From positions 7,147 to 71,146 of the forward strand of contig DHOP01000030.1 in NCBI GenBank assembly GCA_002407775.1: a stretch of 64,000 nucleotides of DNA, given 5' to 3'. Below are positions 33,189 through 42,790 of the stretch, one piece after another. Each line of letters opens with the position of its first letter. Positions within the stretch are counted from its first letter, which is position 1. A program made the translations under genes and the position numbers. The notes below the pieces were generated by a model. It had not been told where the DNA came from. It was given only the letters and a program-made list of their open reading frames with translations, and made no database searches. The stretch comes from Prevotella sp. UBA5387 (lineage in GTDB: Bacteria > Bacteroidota > Bacteroidia > Bacteroidales > Bacteroidaceae).

Positions 33189-33641
33189 CTATGCTAATAA
33201 CTTGCGGACAATGGCAGAGATAACTTTACCATCAGCTTTGCCAGCCATTAGTTTGGTTGCTTGTCCCATGACCTGCCCCATAGCCTTCATATCAGTGGCA
33301 CCAGTTTGAGCGATAACCTCTTTAATCTGAACTTCAATTTCCTCTTCGCTGAGGGGCCGTGGAAGATACTCTTTGATGACAGCGACCTGAGCCAACTCCT
33401 CGTCAGCAAGTTCCTGACGATTAACTTGGATATAAGTAGCGGCACTTTCCTCGCCTTGTTTAGCAAGCTTCTGAAGAATCTTTAGGGCTGCTTCGTCAGA
33501 GAGTTCGTTATTTGATCCAGGGGCGGTCTTGGCCTCAAGGAAAAATTTCTTTACGTTACGTAAGGCTTCAAGACGTACTTTGTCACGAGCCTTCATGGCA
33601 GTGCGAATATCGCTACTGACCTGATCGAATAATGTAGACAC
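33189..33641 (-). CDS. GatB/YqeY-domain protein
   Basis: 150 residues: MSTLFDQVSSDIRTAMKARD, VRLEALRNVKKFFLEAKTA and a C-terminal QVMGQATKLMAGKADGKVIS match the YqeY family. This domain is shared with the GatB tail of tRNA-dependent amidotransferase, where it contacts tRNA; the role of the stand-alone protein is unclear. The likely start is GTG at 33641, as no ATG precedes the conserved N-terminus. It follows ftsZ by 22 bp and ends at a terminator, so it is the last gene of the division cluster transcript. Confidence 0.9.
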   Translation of the reverse strand: MSTLFDQVSSDIRTAMKARDKVRLEALRNVKKFFLEAKTAPGSNNELSDEAALKILQKLAKQGEESAATYIQVNRQELADEELAQVAVIKEYLPRPLSEEEIEVQIKEVIAQTGATDMKAMGQVMGQATKLMAGKADGKVISAIVRKLLA

Positions 33642-33663
33642 AGCGTTTTTGCTTTAAATTTGT

Positions 33664-35010
33664 TTATACAAAGCTGATGATTCCGGGAACTGGCTCTTGC
33701 AAATCGTCGTTGTCTGACTTTTGCCTATTGCCATTTACCTGATTACGAATATCCTCCAACATCTGCCTTGTACGCTTGTAGGTTGGTGTATTCTCTACAG
33801 AGAGTATCACATCCTCATTGTCCAAGTCTTCTTGAGAGAAGAGAAATATATGGGGGCGACGCTTGTATTGATAACTGTTAGAATCGTTCTTATAATATCT
33901 AGCACGACGATCACGCTTCTCAGCTGCCTCTTCCTCTTCCTTGGCACGGCGATCGGCCTCCTCCTGAGAGTGGCGAGCAATGCGATCCTTAGGTTCAACA
34001 TCTTCGACACCGAAGCCAGTTGCAAGGATTGTAACCTTAACTTTCTTACCCAGTTCAGGGTCAGTAGCCATTCCCCACTTGATCTCGAAGTCCTCACCGA
34101 ACTTAGCCATGAAGTCGTTGACATCGTTCATCTCCTCCATCATCAGACCGCGCTTGTCACCTTTCTCATCACAGAAGTTAATCGAAAGCAGGATCTTCTT
34201 TGAGTTGAAGACATTGTTATCATTGAGCAATGGGGAATTCAGTGCATCGTCGATGGCCTTCTTCACGCGGCCGTCACCTTCACCATAACCAGTACTCATG
34301 ATAGCAACACCGCCGTCCTTAAGCACCGTCTTCACATCGTTGAAGTCGAGGTTAATGAGTCCATGTATTGTGATAATCTCTGCAATGCTCTTTGCTGCTA
34401 CACTAAGCGTATCATCAGCCTTGCCGAAAGCATCTATCACGGTCAGTTCGGGATATATTTCACGCAGACGCTCGTTATTGATTACTAGCAATGCATCCAC
34501 ATATTTGGCCATCTCTTCCACACCGTCAAGAGCTTGGTCGATCTTTTTTGGTCCTTCAAAACGGAAGGGAATAGTGACAATTCCTACTGTCAGGATGCCC
34601 ATATCCTTGCTTGCCTGTGCAATAACAGGAGCAGCACCAGTACCAGTTCCACCACCCATACCGGCGGTGATAAAGGTCATTTTTGTGCCATCGCTTAGCA
34701 TTCTGCGAATGTCCTCAAAGCTTTCCATGGCTGCCTCACGTGCACGAGCTGGCTTGTTACCGGCGCCAAGGCCTTCCTTGCCTAGCTGAAGATGCACTGG
34801 AACTGGTGAGTCATTAAGAGCCTGAGCATCAGTATTGCAAAGGACAAACGACACATCGTGTATGCCTTCGCGATACATGTGGTTCACTGCATTACCACCA
34901 CCGCCACCAACACCAATCACCTTGATGATGCTGTTTTCCTTTTCTGGTTCTCCAAAGTCAAGGATTGACGGTTTCTTTTTCTCTATATTGTTGTTGCTAT
35001 CTGGATTCAT
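33664..35010 (-). CDS. ftsZ: Cell division GTPase FtsZ
   Basis: 448 residues from the ATG at 35010; an in-frame TTG at 35034 touches the ftsA stop and is not preferred. It is a tubulin-like GTPase forming the Z-ring. The nucleotide site is clear: IKVIGVGGGGGNAVNHMY, NTDAQAL, GMGGGTGTGAAPVIA and DLNFNDVKT-type T7 region. The C-terminal third is a charged linker (EEEEAAEKRDRRARYYKND) and the protein ends VPGIISFV, the likely peptide that binds FtsA. It is the last core gene of the dcw cluster, 24 bp after ftsA. Confidence 0.97.
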   Translation of the reverse strand: MNPDSNNNIEKKKPSILDFGEPEKENSIIKVIGVGGGGGNAVNHMYREGIHDVSFVLCNTDAQALNDSPVPVHLQLGKEGLGAGNKPARAREAAMESFEDIRRMLSDGTKMTFITAGMGGGTGTGAAPVIAQASKDMGILTVGIVTIPFRFEGPKKIDQALDGVEEMAKYVDALLVINNERLREIYPELTVIDAFGKADDTLSVAAKSIAEIITIHGLINLDFNDVKTVLKDGGVAIMSTGYGEGDGRVKKAIDDALNSPLLNDNNVFNSKKILLSINFCDEKGDKRGLMMEEMNDVNDFMAKFGEDFEIKWGMATDPELGKKVKVTILATGFGVEDVEPKDRIARHSQEEADRRAKEEEEAAEKRDRRARYYKNDSNSYQYKRRPHIFLFSQEDLDNEDVILSVENTPTYKRTRQMLEDIRNQVNGNRQKSDNDDLQEPVPGIISFV

Positions 35011-35034
35011 GTCTGTCAATTTTCGTAGGTACAA

Positions 35035-36474
35035 TTATTTTTCTTCCTCATCATCCACCATCTTGCGGAAAAAGTTTTTGAGTCCCTTTACAGACTTGTT
35101 GAAGACGGAATTCTCTCGCTTGGCTCTCTCACGTTCCTCAGCCTCAGCCTCAGCGGCCTTACGAAGTTCTTCCTGTTCCTGGAGTTTGCGCAGGCGTTCC
35201 TCTTCTGCCTTCTTCTCTGCCTCGGTCTGTACAATGCCCTTTCCTAAAATTTCATTGGTAGGGCGTGGCTCTTTGTGAGCCGGAGTAATAACCGTCTTAT
35301 CCTCAGGGCCAAACAGATTGCTGCTGAAATCATCTCCAGCGCAATTCATATCTCCCTTTGCTAACAAGCCAAGCACCGTACACAAGGTACCATCCTTAGC
35401 ATTAATCAGAGGATTATTAGAGTTGATGGTCTGGTTAACAAACTTGGCTATCCGAATCTTTTCTATACGTGTGTGGTTGCGAAATGCATGCTCAACTTTT
35501 CTTAAATTTGAGCCACCACCAGTGAGAACGATACCTCCGAGCAACTTATCAGCAAACTCATTAGGTACCTGATACCACACATTCTCAATAATCTCCTGCA
35601 TACGACCCTCAACGATTTCCACGAACTTACGTACGTCGACGGTACGATCGCCATCAATTGGGTATGTAGAATCGTCATCTATCTCACTTGATTCGGTGAA
35701 CGCGCTACCGTATTGAAGCTTCATTTTTTCAGCCGTTCTCTCCTCCATCTGCAAAGAGGAAATATCTTTGGTGATATTACTACTTCCCAATGGAATAACA
35801 ACAAGATGACGCAAAATGTTCTTATAATAGACGCAAACTGTCGTTGTGTCGGCACCAAGATCCACAAGCACACAGCCTCCACGACGCTCAGCATCGGTCA
35901 CCACTGCGTCGGCAAGAGCCAACGGTGACAGATACATCTCGGCAATGGCAATGCCCGCATTGTCAAAGCACTTGTTCAGACTGCGGTAAAACGACTTGCG
36001 CCACAAGATATTGAGGAAGTTTCCTTCCAAGCGTGAGCACTGGATGCCCACCGGATCGAGTTGATACTGATTATCGACCTTATACTCCTGTGTGGCAGCA
36101 TCGAGGATCTCCTGGTCAGGATATTGCATACTACGGTTAGCATCCATCAGTTCGTTGACCATGGCTTGGGTCACAATGGCTTCCGGTGGCAACTCCTTGA
36201 CATTGTTATTCCTCACACTCCGGATTGATTGTCCGCCCACTCCTACATAAACATGCGCAATCTTAGCCTTGAGTTGTGTCTCAAGCTTCTTTACGATGTT
36301 GGTGAGAGTCTGCACCGTCTTATCGATGTTGTAGACCACACCTTTGCGTATGCACGACGAGGAATCCTCTGTTACCACGGCGAGCACACTGATGCTGCCA
36401 TCCAGATTTTTCCTTCCGGCAATGCCAGTAATCTTGGACGAACCTAATTCAATTGCTACAATAAAATTTGCCAT
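35035..36474 (-). CDS. ftsA: Cell division actin-like protein FtsA
   Basis: 479 residues. An actin-fold ATPase that tethers FtsZ to the membrane. N-terminal FIVAIELGSSKITGIAGRKN is the phosphate-1 motif, VLVDLGADTTTVCVY is phosphate-2 and GGIVLTGGGSNLRKVEHAF the adenosine motif. The C-terminus has a long Glu/Arg-rich stretch (residues about 415-455) and ends in GLKNFFRKMV, consistent with an amphipathic membrane-targeting helix, followed by an acidic tail. It lies 21 bp after ftsQ and 24 bp before ftsZ. Confidence 0.96.
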   Translation of the reverse strand: MANFIVAIELGSSKITGIAGRKNLDGSISVLAVVTEDSSSCIRKGVVYNIDKTVQTLTNIVKKLETQLKAKIAHVYVGVGGQSIRSVRNNNVKELPPEAIVTQAMVNELMDANRSMQYPDQEILDAATQEYKVDNQYQLDPVGIQCSRLEGNFLNILWRKSFYRSLNKCFDNAGIAIAEMYLSPLALADAVVTDAERRGGCVLVDLGADTTTVCVYYKNILRHLVVIPLGSSNITKDISSLQMEERTAEKMKLQYGSAFTESSEIDDDSTYPIDGDRTVDVRKFVEIVEGRMQEIIENVWYQVPNEFADKLLGGIVLTGGGSNLRKVEHAFRNHTRIEKIRIAKFVNQTINSNNPLINAKDGTLCTVLGLLAKGDMNCAGDDFSSNLFGPEDKTVITPAHKEPRPTNEILGKGIVQTEAEKKAEEERLRKLQEQEELRKAAEAEAEERERAKRENSVFNKSVKGLKNFFRKMVDDEEEK

Positions 36475-36495
36475 AGGTATGTAATAATTATCAAT

Positions 36496-37284
36496 TCAAT
36501 TTCTTTTCTTGCAAATAATTTGGTTGTCGAACTCAATATTGATATAGGAATATTTGTTCCAACCTGCTTCCGAGAGTCCGTACTTATAGAACTTACCCAA
36601 TCTATCCAATTTCTTCGATACATAATTGTTGATAAGTTGCTTGCGTTGAGCCGTGTATTTGGTCTCGGGAAGTTGTCCGATATAAACGATATGGTTGCCT
36701 ACACGAGGAACCAGCTCTATGCCATGATCAGGCAATACATTGATTTGCACAATCTGATGACGCCAGAAGTCACTGTTCATGATCTCCTCTGCAAGGTAGG
36801 AGACATAGTTCTTAGCATACCAACGGTTGATGCTACCCGTAGCGATGACGAGATCGCTTGTATAGTGGGAGTTTGGCATGATGCTATGGTTGTCGTCTAT
36901 ATAGTAGTCATCTCCATTGACGGCCTTGATACGTAACGTAGGCAACCGCTGGGTAAGAGAGATGGTTACATGCCCGTCCTCCGTCTTATAGCACTCAGCC
37001 TGCTTCACGAAAGGGCTCTGTTCAAGGGTCTCCTCTATTGTGCGTGTATTGACAAGCGACATCAGCTTGGACAAGGGATAGAGCTTGTTCTTCTCCAATC
37101 GACTCTTGATCTCTGTAGGAGTAATAAATCCATTGGTCGCCTCATCCTTAATATTTATATTCACCTCCGTGCACACCTGCTGGACCACATTCGGCTTATC
37201 GAATGCAGCGAACGCCATGACGATGTATGCTCCAAGTACGAGATCCAACGTGACGATAATCGTTTTCTTCCAGTTAATGCGCAT
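36496..37284 (-). CDS. ftsQ: Cell division protein FtsQ
   Basis: 262 residues: a short cytoplasmic start, one membrane helix (TIIVTLDLVLGAYIVMAFAA), then a POTRA-like periplasmic domain (INIKDEATNGFITPTEI) and the FtsQ beta domain (SPFVKQAECYKTEDGHVTIS; LTQRLPTLRI). The overall similarity of Bacteroidota FtsQ to E. coli FtsQ is low, but size, topology and place between murC and ftsA make the call firm. It links FtsL/FtsI to early division proteins. Confidence 0.88.
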   Translation of the reverse strand: MRINWKKTIIVTLDLVLGAYIVMAFAAFDKPNVVQQVCTEVNINIKDEATNGFITPTEIKSRLEKNKLYPLSKLMSLVNTRTIEETLEQSPFVKQAECYKTEDGHVTISLTQRLPTLRIKAVNGDDYYIDDNHSIMPNSHYTSDLVIATGSINRWYAKNYVSYLAEEIMNSDFWRHQIVQINVLPDHGIELVPRVGNHIVYIGQLPETKYTAQRKQLINNYVSKKLDRLGKFYKYGLSEAGWNKYSYINIEFDNQIICKKRN

Positions 37285-37325
37285 ATTGTCCTATAATGGG
37301 CAACGTATCAGGGTTATAGAGTTTG

Positions 37326-38705
37326 TTATTTCTTAGACTCAATAAGGCGAGCAATCTGTGACGAATAGTTATCGAGGTCTCCAGCACCGAGCACAAGCAG
37401 AACGTCGAAGTCGCGACTCTTCACATAATTGAGTACATCGTCCTTGAGAATCATCGTCTTTTCCACACCAGACTTGATATTGTCGAAGATGATCTGCGAA
37501 GTGATGCCGGGAATTGGTTCCTCACGTGCTGGATATATCTCCGTAAGAATCACCTCGTCAAAATGGCTCAAAGCATCTGCAAACTCCTTGTAGAAGTCGC
37601 GGGTGCGGCTATAAAGATGAGGTTGGAATATCGCCGTTATCTTGCGATCCTTGTAAAGTTCCTTCAGACTCTTTGCACTTTGCAATATCTCTTGAGGGTG
37701 GTGAGCATAGTCAGAGAGGAATACATGATTATCATTCCTAACCTTAAAATCAAATCGGCGGTCCACGCCATGATATGTTCCTATGCCAAATAGCAGCTCT
37801 TCGGCAGTACAGCCATTAAGCTGTGCCATTGCCATGGCTGCCACACCATTCTCAATATTTATTGGAACGGGCTGACCAAGTTTTACACCACGCACTGTCT
37901 CCACAGGTGAAACGAAGTCGAATGTGATTTCGCCATTGTCAATGACCACATTCTCTGCATGGAAATCACCCTTGTCACGACTATACGAGTAAATCTTTAC
38001 ACCTGGCTGCACATTGGGGTTCATCTCCAAATCGGTATGCAATATGAGTGCGCCACCTGGTTGAATCAACTCGGTGTAATGTCTGAAGCTCTCCAGATAT
38101 GCCTTCTTGGTACCGTAGATGTCAAGGTGATCAGGGTCTGTTGCAGTGATGACTGTCATCCAAGGCGAAAGCCAATGGAAAGAGCGATCAAACTCATCAG
38201 CCTCAATAACCACATAGTCACTGTGGTCAGAAAGTATATAATTTGAACCGTAGTTCTTGCTAATGCCCCCTAGGAAAGCATTGCAATCCACATGGCTTTG
38301 GTGCATGATATGTGCACACATAGTTGACGTTGATGTCTTGCCGTGTGTACCTGCGACGCAAAGTCCTTTGTGTATACGTGTCAATGTACCGAGAACCTGC
38401 GCCCGTTTTTGAATTTCAAAATCACCAGCCCGGAAATACTGCAATTCTTTATGATCTGCAGGAATAGCCGGTGTATAGACAACAAGGCATGACTGCTTAT
38501 CACGGCAAGCATGAGGTATCTCGTCCTCGTTCTCCTCATAATGGATAATCATGCCCTCTTTTTCCAACTGGCGCGTGAGATTTGATGGCGTACGGTCATA
38601 GCCTCCCACAACAACACCCCTATGGATGAAGTAGCGAGCAATTGCGCTCATGCCTATGCCACCTGCCCCAACGAAATAAACGGCTTTGATATCTTTCAGT
38701 TCCAT
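37326..38705 (-). CDS. murC: UDP-N-acetylmuramate--L-alanine ligase
   Basis: 459 residues. Adds L-Ala to UDP-MurNAc, the first step of stem-peptide assembly in the cytoplasm. The N-terminal Rossmann motif is VYFVGAGGIGMSAIARYF, the ATP loop is VAGTHGKTSTSTMCAHI, and the central and C-terminal Mur-ligase blocks (ADEFDRSFHWLSPWMTVITA; DYAHHPQEI) are intact. The length is normal. It is followed by ftsQ at 41 bp. No ddl or murB accompanies it, as is usual in this phylum. Confidence 0.96.
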   Translation of the reverse strand: MELKDIKAVYFVGAGGIGMSAIARYFIHRGVVVGGYDRTPSNLTRQLEKEGMIIHYEENEDEIPHACRDKQSCLVVYTPAIPADHKELQYFRAGDFEIQKRAQVLGTLTRIHKGLCVAGTHGKTSTSTMCAHIMHQSHVDCNAFLGGISKNYGSNYILSDHSDYVVIEADEFDRSFHWLSPWMTVITATDPDHLDIYGTKKAYLESFRHYTELIQPGGALILHTDLEMNPNVQPGVKIYSYSRDKGDFHAENVVIDNGEITFDFVSPVETVRGVKLGQPVPINIENGVAAMAMAQLNGCTAEELLFGIGTYHGVDRRFDFKVRNDNHVFLSDYAHHPQEILQSAKSLKELYKDRKITAIFQPHLYSRTRDFYKEFADALSHFDEVILTEIYPAREEPIPGITSQIIFDNIKSGVEKTMILKDDVLNYVKSRDFDVLLVLGAGDLDNYSSQIARLIESKK

Positions 38706-38722
38706 GTTTGTTATTTTTTCTT

Positions 38723-39835
38723 TTACTTGTTCAATGCTAACTTTACTACCTCGTCAGCAATGACCTCTGCAGAATCCTTGAGTCCAAGTTTTTTAATGTT
38801 TTCGCTTAGCGATGCCAGCTTGTCATCATTCTCTACGATTTTAAGGGCTGTGTCCAAAAGGGTATCGGGAGCATCTGCATCCTTCACGTAAACAGCAGCA
38901 TCCTTGTTGACAAGAGCCATTGCATTCTTGGTCTGATGATCCTCTGCTACATTAGGGCTTGGCACGAGGACAACCGGTTTGCCAATAAGACAAAACTCGC
39001 TTATTGAACTTGCACCAGCACGACTAATTACAAGGTCTGCTGCTTGGTATGCCGTACCCATATCACTGATAAAGTCCAGCACTTTCAAGTTTGGCACTTC
39101 CCCAAAGTCTGCCACCGCCTTGTTCATCTCCTCGTTATAGTATTTGCCCGTCTGCCAAATGAATTGCACGTCTGAGGCTTTAACTTTGTCAAGGTGATGA
39201 CGCATGCTCTCATTGATGGTACGAGCTCCAAGGCTACCGCCCACCAAAAGGATGGTCTTCTTGTCAGGTGCCAGCCCAAAGGCTTGACGTGCCTCACTTT
39301 GGCTCTTTTTACTTGAAAGTACATTTTGACGAACCGGATTTCCAGTGAGGATTATCTTGTCCTCTGGGAACCATCGCTCCATACCCTCATAGGCCACACA
39401 TATCTTGGAGGCTTTCTTTGCCAACAACTTATTGGTGACACCAGGAAAACTGTTCTGCTCCTGGATAAGACAAGGAACACCTTTCCCTGCACATACGTTA
39501 AGCGTAGGACCACTGGCATATCCGCCAACGCCCACAGCCACCATTGGCTTGAAATTCTTTATGATGCTCCTTGCCATGAGTTGACTTCTCAGAAGCTTAA
39601 ACAACACGACAATATTTTTGAGCAAATGCTTGCGATCGAAACCGCTAATGGGCAGACCTTTAATTTCATAGCCAGCAGCTGGTACACGCTGCATCTCCAT
39701 GCGCCCTAGGGCACCAACAAACAAAATCTTGGCATCAGGGTGCTTTGCCTTTATAGCGTTGGCGATGGAAATAGCTGGAAAAATATGACCGCCGGTGCCA
39801 CCTCCGCTGATGATGACTCTTAAATCCTTGTCCAT
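38723..39835 (-). CDS. murG: Undecaprenyl-PP-MurNAc-pentapeptide N-acetylglucosamine transferase
   Basis: 370 residues, GT28 glycosyltransferase that converts lipid I to lipid II on the inner face of the membrane. The G-loops are visible: VIISGGGTGGHIFPAISIAN at the N-terminus, VGVGGYASGPTLN, and the C-terminal donor-site block ISRAGASSISEFCLIGKPVV with PSPNVAEDHQTKNAM. The length is normal (about 355-370). It is 17 bp upstream of murC. Confidence 0.96.
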   Translation of the reverse strand: MDKDLRVIISGGGTGGHIFPAISIANAIKAKHPDAKILFVGALGRMEMQRVPAAGYEIKGLPISGFDRKHLLKNIVVLFKLLRSQLMARSIIKNFKPMVAVGVGGYASGPTLNVCAGKGVPCLIQEQNSFPGVTNKLLAKKASKICVAYEGMERWFPEDKIILTGNPVRQNVLSSKKSQSEARQAFGLAPDKKTILLVGGSLGARTINESMRHHLDKVKASDVQFIWQTGKYYNEEMNKAVADFGEVPNLKVLDFISDMGTAYQAADLVISRAGASSISEFCLIGKPVVLVPSPNVAEDHQTKNAMALVNKDAAVYVKDADAPDTLLDTALKIVENDDKLASLSENIKKLGLKDSAEVIADEVVKLALNK

Positions 39836-39934
39836 ATACCTTATTATATATCATGCAAAAGTAATCAAAAAAAATGTCTTAGGGCTATTTTTATGAATAC
39901 TTTCTTTGTTCTTACAATTCGTTGTTACAAGAGG

Positions 39935-41215
39935 TTAAATCGACAACTGAGCCTCCGTCTGCTCGTCTTTATCCTCAATTGATACTATATTCTTCTTGGC
40001 AGAACGACTTACACTAAGAATAACACCGATGTAAACACAGTTGATAATCGATGATGTTCCGCCCTTACTGATGAGCGGTAGTGGTTGTCCCGTCACTGGA
40101 GCAAGACCGACCGCCACACACATATTGAACAAAGCTTGCGTCACCAAGAGCATTGCCAGGCCCATAGCAAGAAACGCAGGAAAGTTATTCTCACAGCGAT
40201 TGGCTATGCGACCAGTGCGGAAGAGCAAGATAATGTAAAGCATTGCCACAAAGAAAGCACCAAACATCCCCATCTCTTCGATGATGATAGCATAGATAAA
40301 GTCGGAGAAAGCCTGTGAGAGGAAGTCTCGCTCCACTGAGTTTCCAGGACCCTTGCCGATGATATTTGATGAGGCAATAGCGATGTTAGCATGTGCCACC
40401 TGTGCATCTTTATCAAGATCCACATCTTCTGGTGCCACTTCCTTGCTATTCAGAAACTTGTCGATACGCGATTTCCAAGTATCGAAGCGGTGAAAAATAC
40501 CGCTTTTTTGATCCACTTTCTCTTTTGCCCCGTCAGCGCTTACTTGTTCGCTTAGAGTTTTGGTGGGATCTTCCTCCTTTACATCGTGTCCGAAGACCAT
40601 AACCATTGTTATTACACTAACAATAAGCAACATCACTGCGCCAAGTAGTTTTCCCAACTGTTGGGCTGGCACACGTCCAACAACCATCATAAGAAAGACT
40701 ACTACACAAAGCAAAGCAGCAGTTGAAAGGTTCTCCATCATGATAAGTGGAACTATTACTAGGCACACCGCAAGAATATAGTTCATGGCATGTCGGTCGG
40801 CACCATCATTGGTTTGCATGGCACTAAGTATCTGTGCTGTAGCAAGAACCATTGTACCTTTTGCTATCTCTGATGGCTGAAATTGCACACCAAGAATAGT
40901 AACCCAACGTTGTGCGTCATTGGTTTCTTGTCCTGCAAAATATACCCATATAAGGGACACGATGGAAAGGATGAGCAGGAAAGGCGTGAGCAATTTGAAA
41001 TAACGACACTTGATATTGAGTGTCACGACCATAAAGAACACACCAACCATAAGGATCAGAATATGCTTGACGATCGGAGCTAGGTAACTTCCACTTTTAT
41101 ACGTCAGTCCAGAAGAGGCAGAAAAGACCTCTACAACACTGATAAGACAAAGGAAGAAGAAGACCATCCAAATAACTTTGTCGCCCTTGAATATGTTGTT
41201 CAGTTTCCTATTCAT
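39935..41215 (-). CDS. ftsW: SEDS peptidoglycan glycosyltransferase FtsW
   Basis: 426 residues, with about ten membrane helices. Polymerises lipid II at the septum together with FtsI. The SEDS blocks are QRWVTILGVQFQPSEIAKGT near residue 100, FSDFIYAIIIEEMGMFGAFF and the C-terminal PLISKGGTSSIINCVYIGVI. A long hydrophilic loop (about residues 210-280, KEEDPTKTLSEQVSADGAKE onwards) is larger than in E. coli FtsW. It is separated from murD by 211 bp that contain a palindrome array, an unusual break in this otherwise compact cluster. Confidence 0.95.
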   Translation of the reverse strand: MNRKLNNIFKGDKVIWMVFFFLCLISVVEVFSASSGLTYKSGSYLAPIVKHILILMVGVFFMVVTLNIKCRYFKLLTPFLLILSIVSLIWVYFAGQETNDAQRWVTILGVQFQPSEIAKGTMVLATAQILSAMQTNDGADRHAMNYILAVCLVIVPLIMMENLSTAALLCVVVFLMMVVGRVPAQQLGKLLGAVMLLIVSVITMVMVFGHDVKEEDPTKTLSEQVSADGAKEKVDQKSGIFHRFDTWKSRIDKFLNSKEVAPEDVDLDKDAQVAHANIAIASSNIIGKGPGNSVERDFLSQAFSDFIYAIIIEEMGMFGAFFVAMLYIILLFRTGRIANRCENNFPAFLAMGLAMLLVTQALFNMCVAVGLAPVTGQPLPLISKGGTSSIINCVYIGVILSVSRSAKKNIVSIEDKDEQTEAQLSI

Positions 41216-41283
41216 TCAACTTTTAGTAATTATATATGTATCTTTGATGCATCGTCAGTTCGGAACTAATGCCTTTTCGTGTC

Positions 41284-41368
41284 GTGAAACAAATTGAATC
41301 ACTGGATGATTCAATTTGAATTACTTTGTGTTTCAAATTGATTCACGCCATGAATCAATTTGATTCAC
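41284..41368. repeat. Palindrome array 2: four 19-bp palindromes with 3-bp linkers, inside the dcw cluster
   Basis: Units: GTGAAACAAATTGAATCAC (41284), ATGATTCAATTTGAATTAC (41306), GTGTTTCAAATTGATTCAC (41328) and ATGAATCAATTTGATTCAC (41350), with linkers tgg, ttt and gcc. The period is 22 bp and the total length 85 bp, exactly as in arrays 1 and 3. It occupies the murD-ftsW intergenic gap. No promoter box or reading frame coincides with it. Confidence 0.9.
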
Positions 41369-41426
41369 ACTGCAAAAGGAATGTTACCGCAATACAGACA
41401 TCTGCTTATCAAAAAGATAACAGGGT

Positions 41427-42758
41427 TCAGAGACTGCGTACCAATGTCTTAAACTGTTCGCCACGATCTTCCATATTCTTGAAAAGGTCGAAGCTAGCGC
41501 AGCATGGTGAAAGCAGAACGGTATCACCAGGCTTAGCCATCTCATAGCAAGCTTCAACACAATCTTTCATAGAATGTGTATCCTTGACGGGTATTCCGAA
41601 TTGATCAAAGTTGACGTGCAACTTGGCATTGTCTGCTCCGAGATACACTAGGCCGACGCATTTTTCTTTCACAAGGTCATAGATTTGGGAGTAGTCATTC
41701 CCCTTGTCTTTGCCGCCAAGGATAAGAATGGTAGGAGTTCTCATGCTCTCCAAGGCGTACCAACATGCATCAACGTTTGTAGCCTTCGAGTCATTGATAT
41801 AACTTACACCGCCTACCTTGCATACTTTCTCCAAGCGATGTTCCACACCAGGGAAGTCACCTAAGCTCTTGCGGATGACATCTTTTTTAATACCACTGAT
41901 ATTTGATGCAAGACCGGCAGCCAGTGAGTTGTAGATATTATGCTTTCCTGTCAAGGAAAGAGCCTCTTGTTCCATATTAAAAGGTATAGGATATTCCAGC
42001 TTATATTGTCCCTCCTCAATATAACCAATACTTCCCTTCTCCTTTAATTCAGAGAATGGGCACAGCACGGCATGGATGTCATACTTCTCCAACTCCTTCT
42101 TAATGATGGGATCATCGTTCCAAAAAATGAAACTATCATCATTGGTCTGGTTCTGAAGGATACGCATCTTGGCATCCACATAATCCTGGAAGTTATTATG
42201 GTAACGATCCAAGTGATCGGGTGTGATATTAAGAAGAACAGCTATGTTTGCACGGAAGTCATACATGTTGTCAAGTTGGAAAGAACTTAGCTCGATGATA
42301 TAATATTCGTGCGGATCCTCAGCTACCTGAAGAGCAAGGCTATTGCCGATATTTCCAGCCAACCCCGCATCATAACCAGCTGAGCGGAAAATGTGGTAGA
42401 TAAGGGAAGTAGTAGTAGTTTTGCCATTACTTCCTGTTATACATACCATCTTGGAGTTGGTATATCGTCCGGCAAACTCAATCTCGCTGATAATATGTGT
42501 ATTCAGTTTGATGAGCTGCTGGATGATGGGCACCTCGTCAGGAATGCCGGGACTCTTGATTACTTCATCGGCATCAAGAATCTTTTCGGGCGTGTTGTTT
42601 CCCTCTTCCCAAGCAATGCCGTGGTCATCAAGCATCTGCTTGTAATGATCCTTGATGATGGCTGAGTCTGAAACGAACACGTCAAATCCTTCTTTCTTGG
42701 CGAGAATCGCAGCTCCAACGCCACTTTCGCCAGCCCCTAATACTACTATTCTTTTCAT
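41427..42758 (-). CDS. murD: UDP-N-acetylmuramoylalanine--D-glutamate ligase
   Basis: 443 residues from the ATG at 42758 (MKRIVVLGAGESGVGAAILA). The frame is open 90 bp further upstream but that part would lie inside mraY and has no MurD similarity. Adds D-Glu to UDP-MurNAc-L-Ala. The ATP loop is CITGSNGKTTTTSLIYHIF; LLNITPDHLDRYHNNFQDYV and INDSKATNVDACWYALES are the typical central and C-terminal blocks. It is followed by a 211-bp gap with palindrome array 2 before ftsW. Confidence 0.96.
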   Translation of the reverse strand: MKRIVVLGAGESGVGAAILAKKEGFDVFVSDSAIIKDHYKQMLDDHGIAWEEGNNTPEKILDADEVIKSPGIPDEVPIIQQLIKLNTHIISEIEFAGRYTNSKMVCITGSNGKTTTTSLIYHIFRSAGYDAGLAGNIGNSLALQVAEDPHEYYIIELSSFQLDNMYDFRANIAVLLNITPDHLDRYHNNFQDYVDAKMRILQNQTNDDSFIFWNDDPIIKKELEKYDIHAVLCPFSELKEKGSIGYIEEGQYKLEYPIPFNMEQEALSLTGKHNIYNSLAAGLASNISGIKKDVIRKSLGDFPGVEHRLEKVCKVGGVSYINDSKATNVDACWYALESMRTPTILILGGKDKGNDYSQIYDLVKEKCVGLVYLGADNAKLHVNFDQFGIPVKDTHSMKDCVEACYEMAKPGDTVLLSPCCASFDLFKNMEDRGEQFKTLVRSL

Positions 42759-42790
42759 ATCAATATCTTTCAATTTCCTAAATACAATGT

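Noticed and set aside
34298..34789. Long plus-strand frame antisense to ftsZ
   Set aside because: A shadow of ftsZ codon composition, with no family resemblance.
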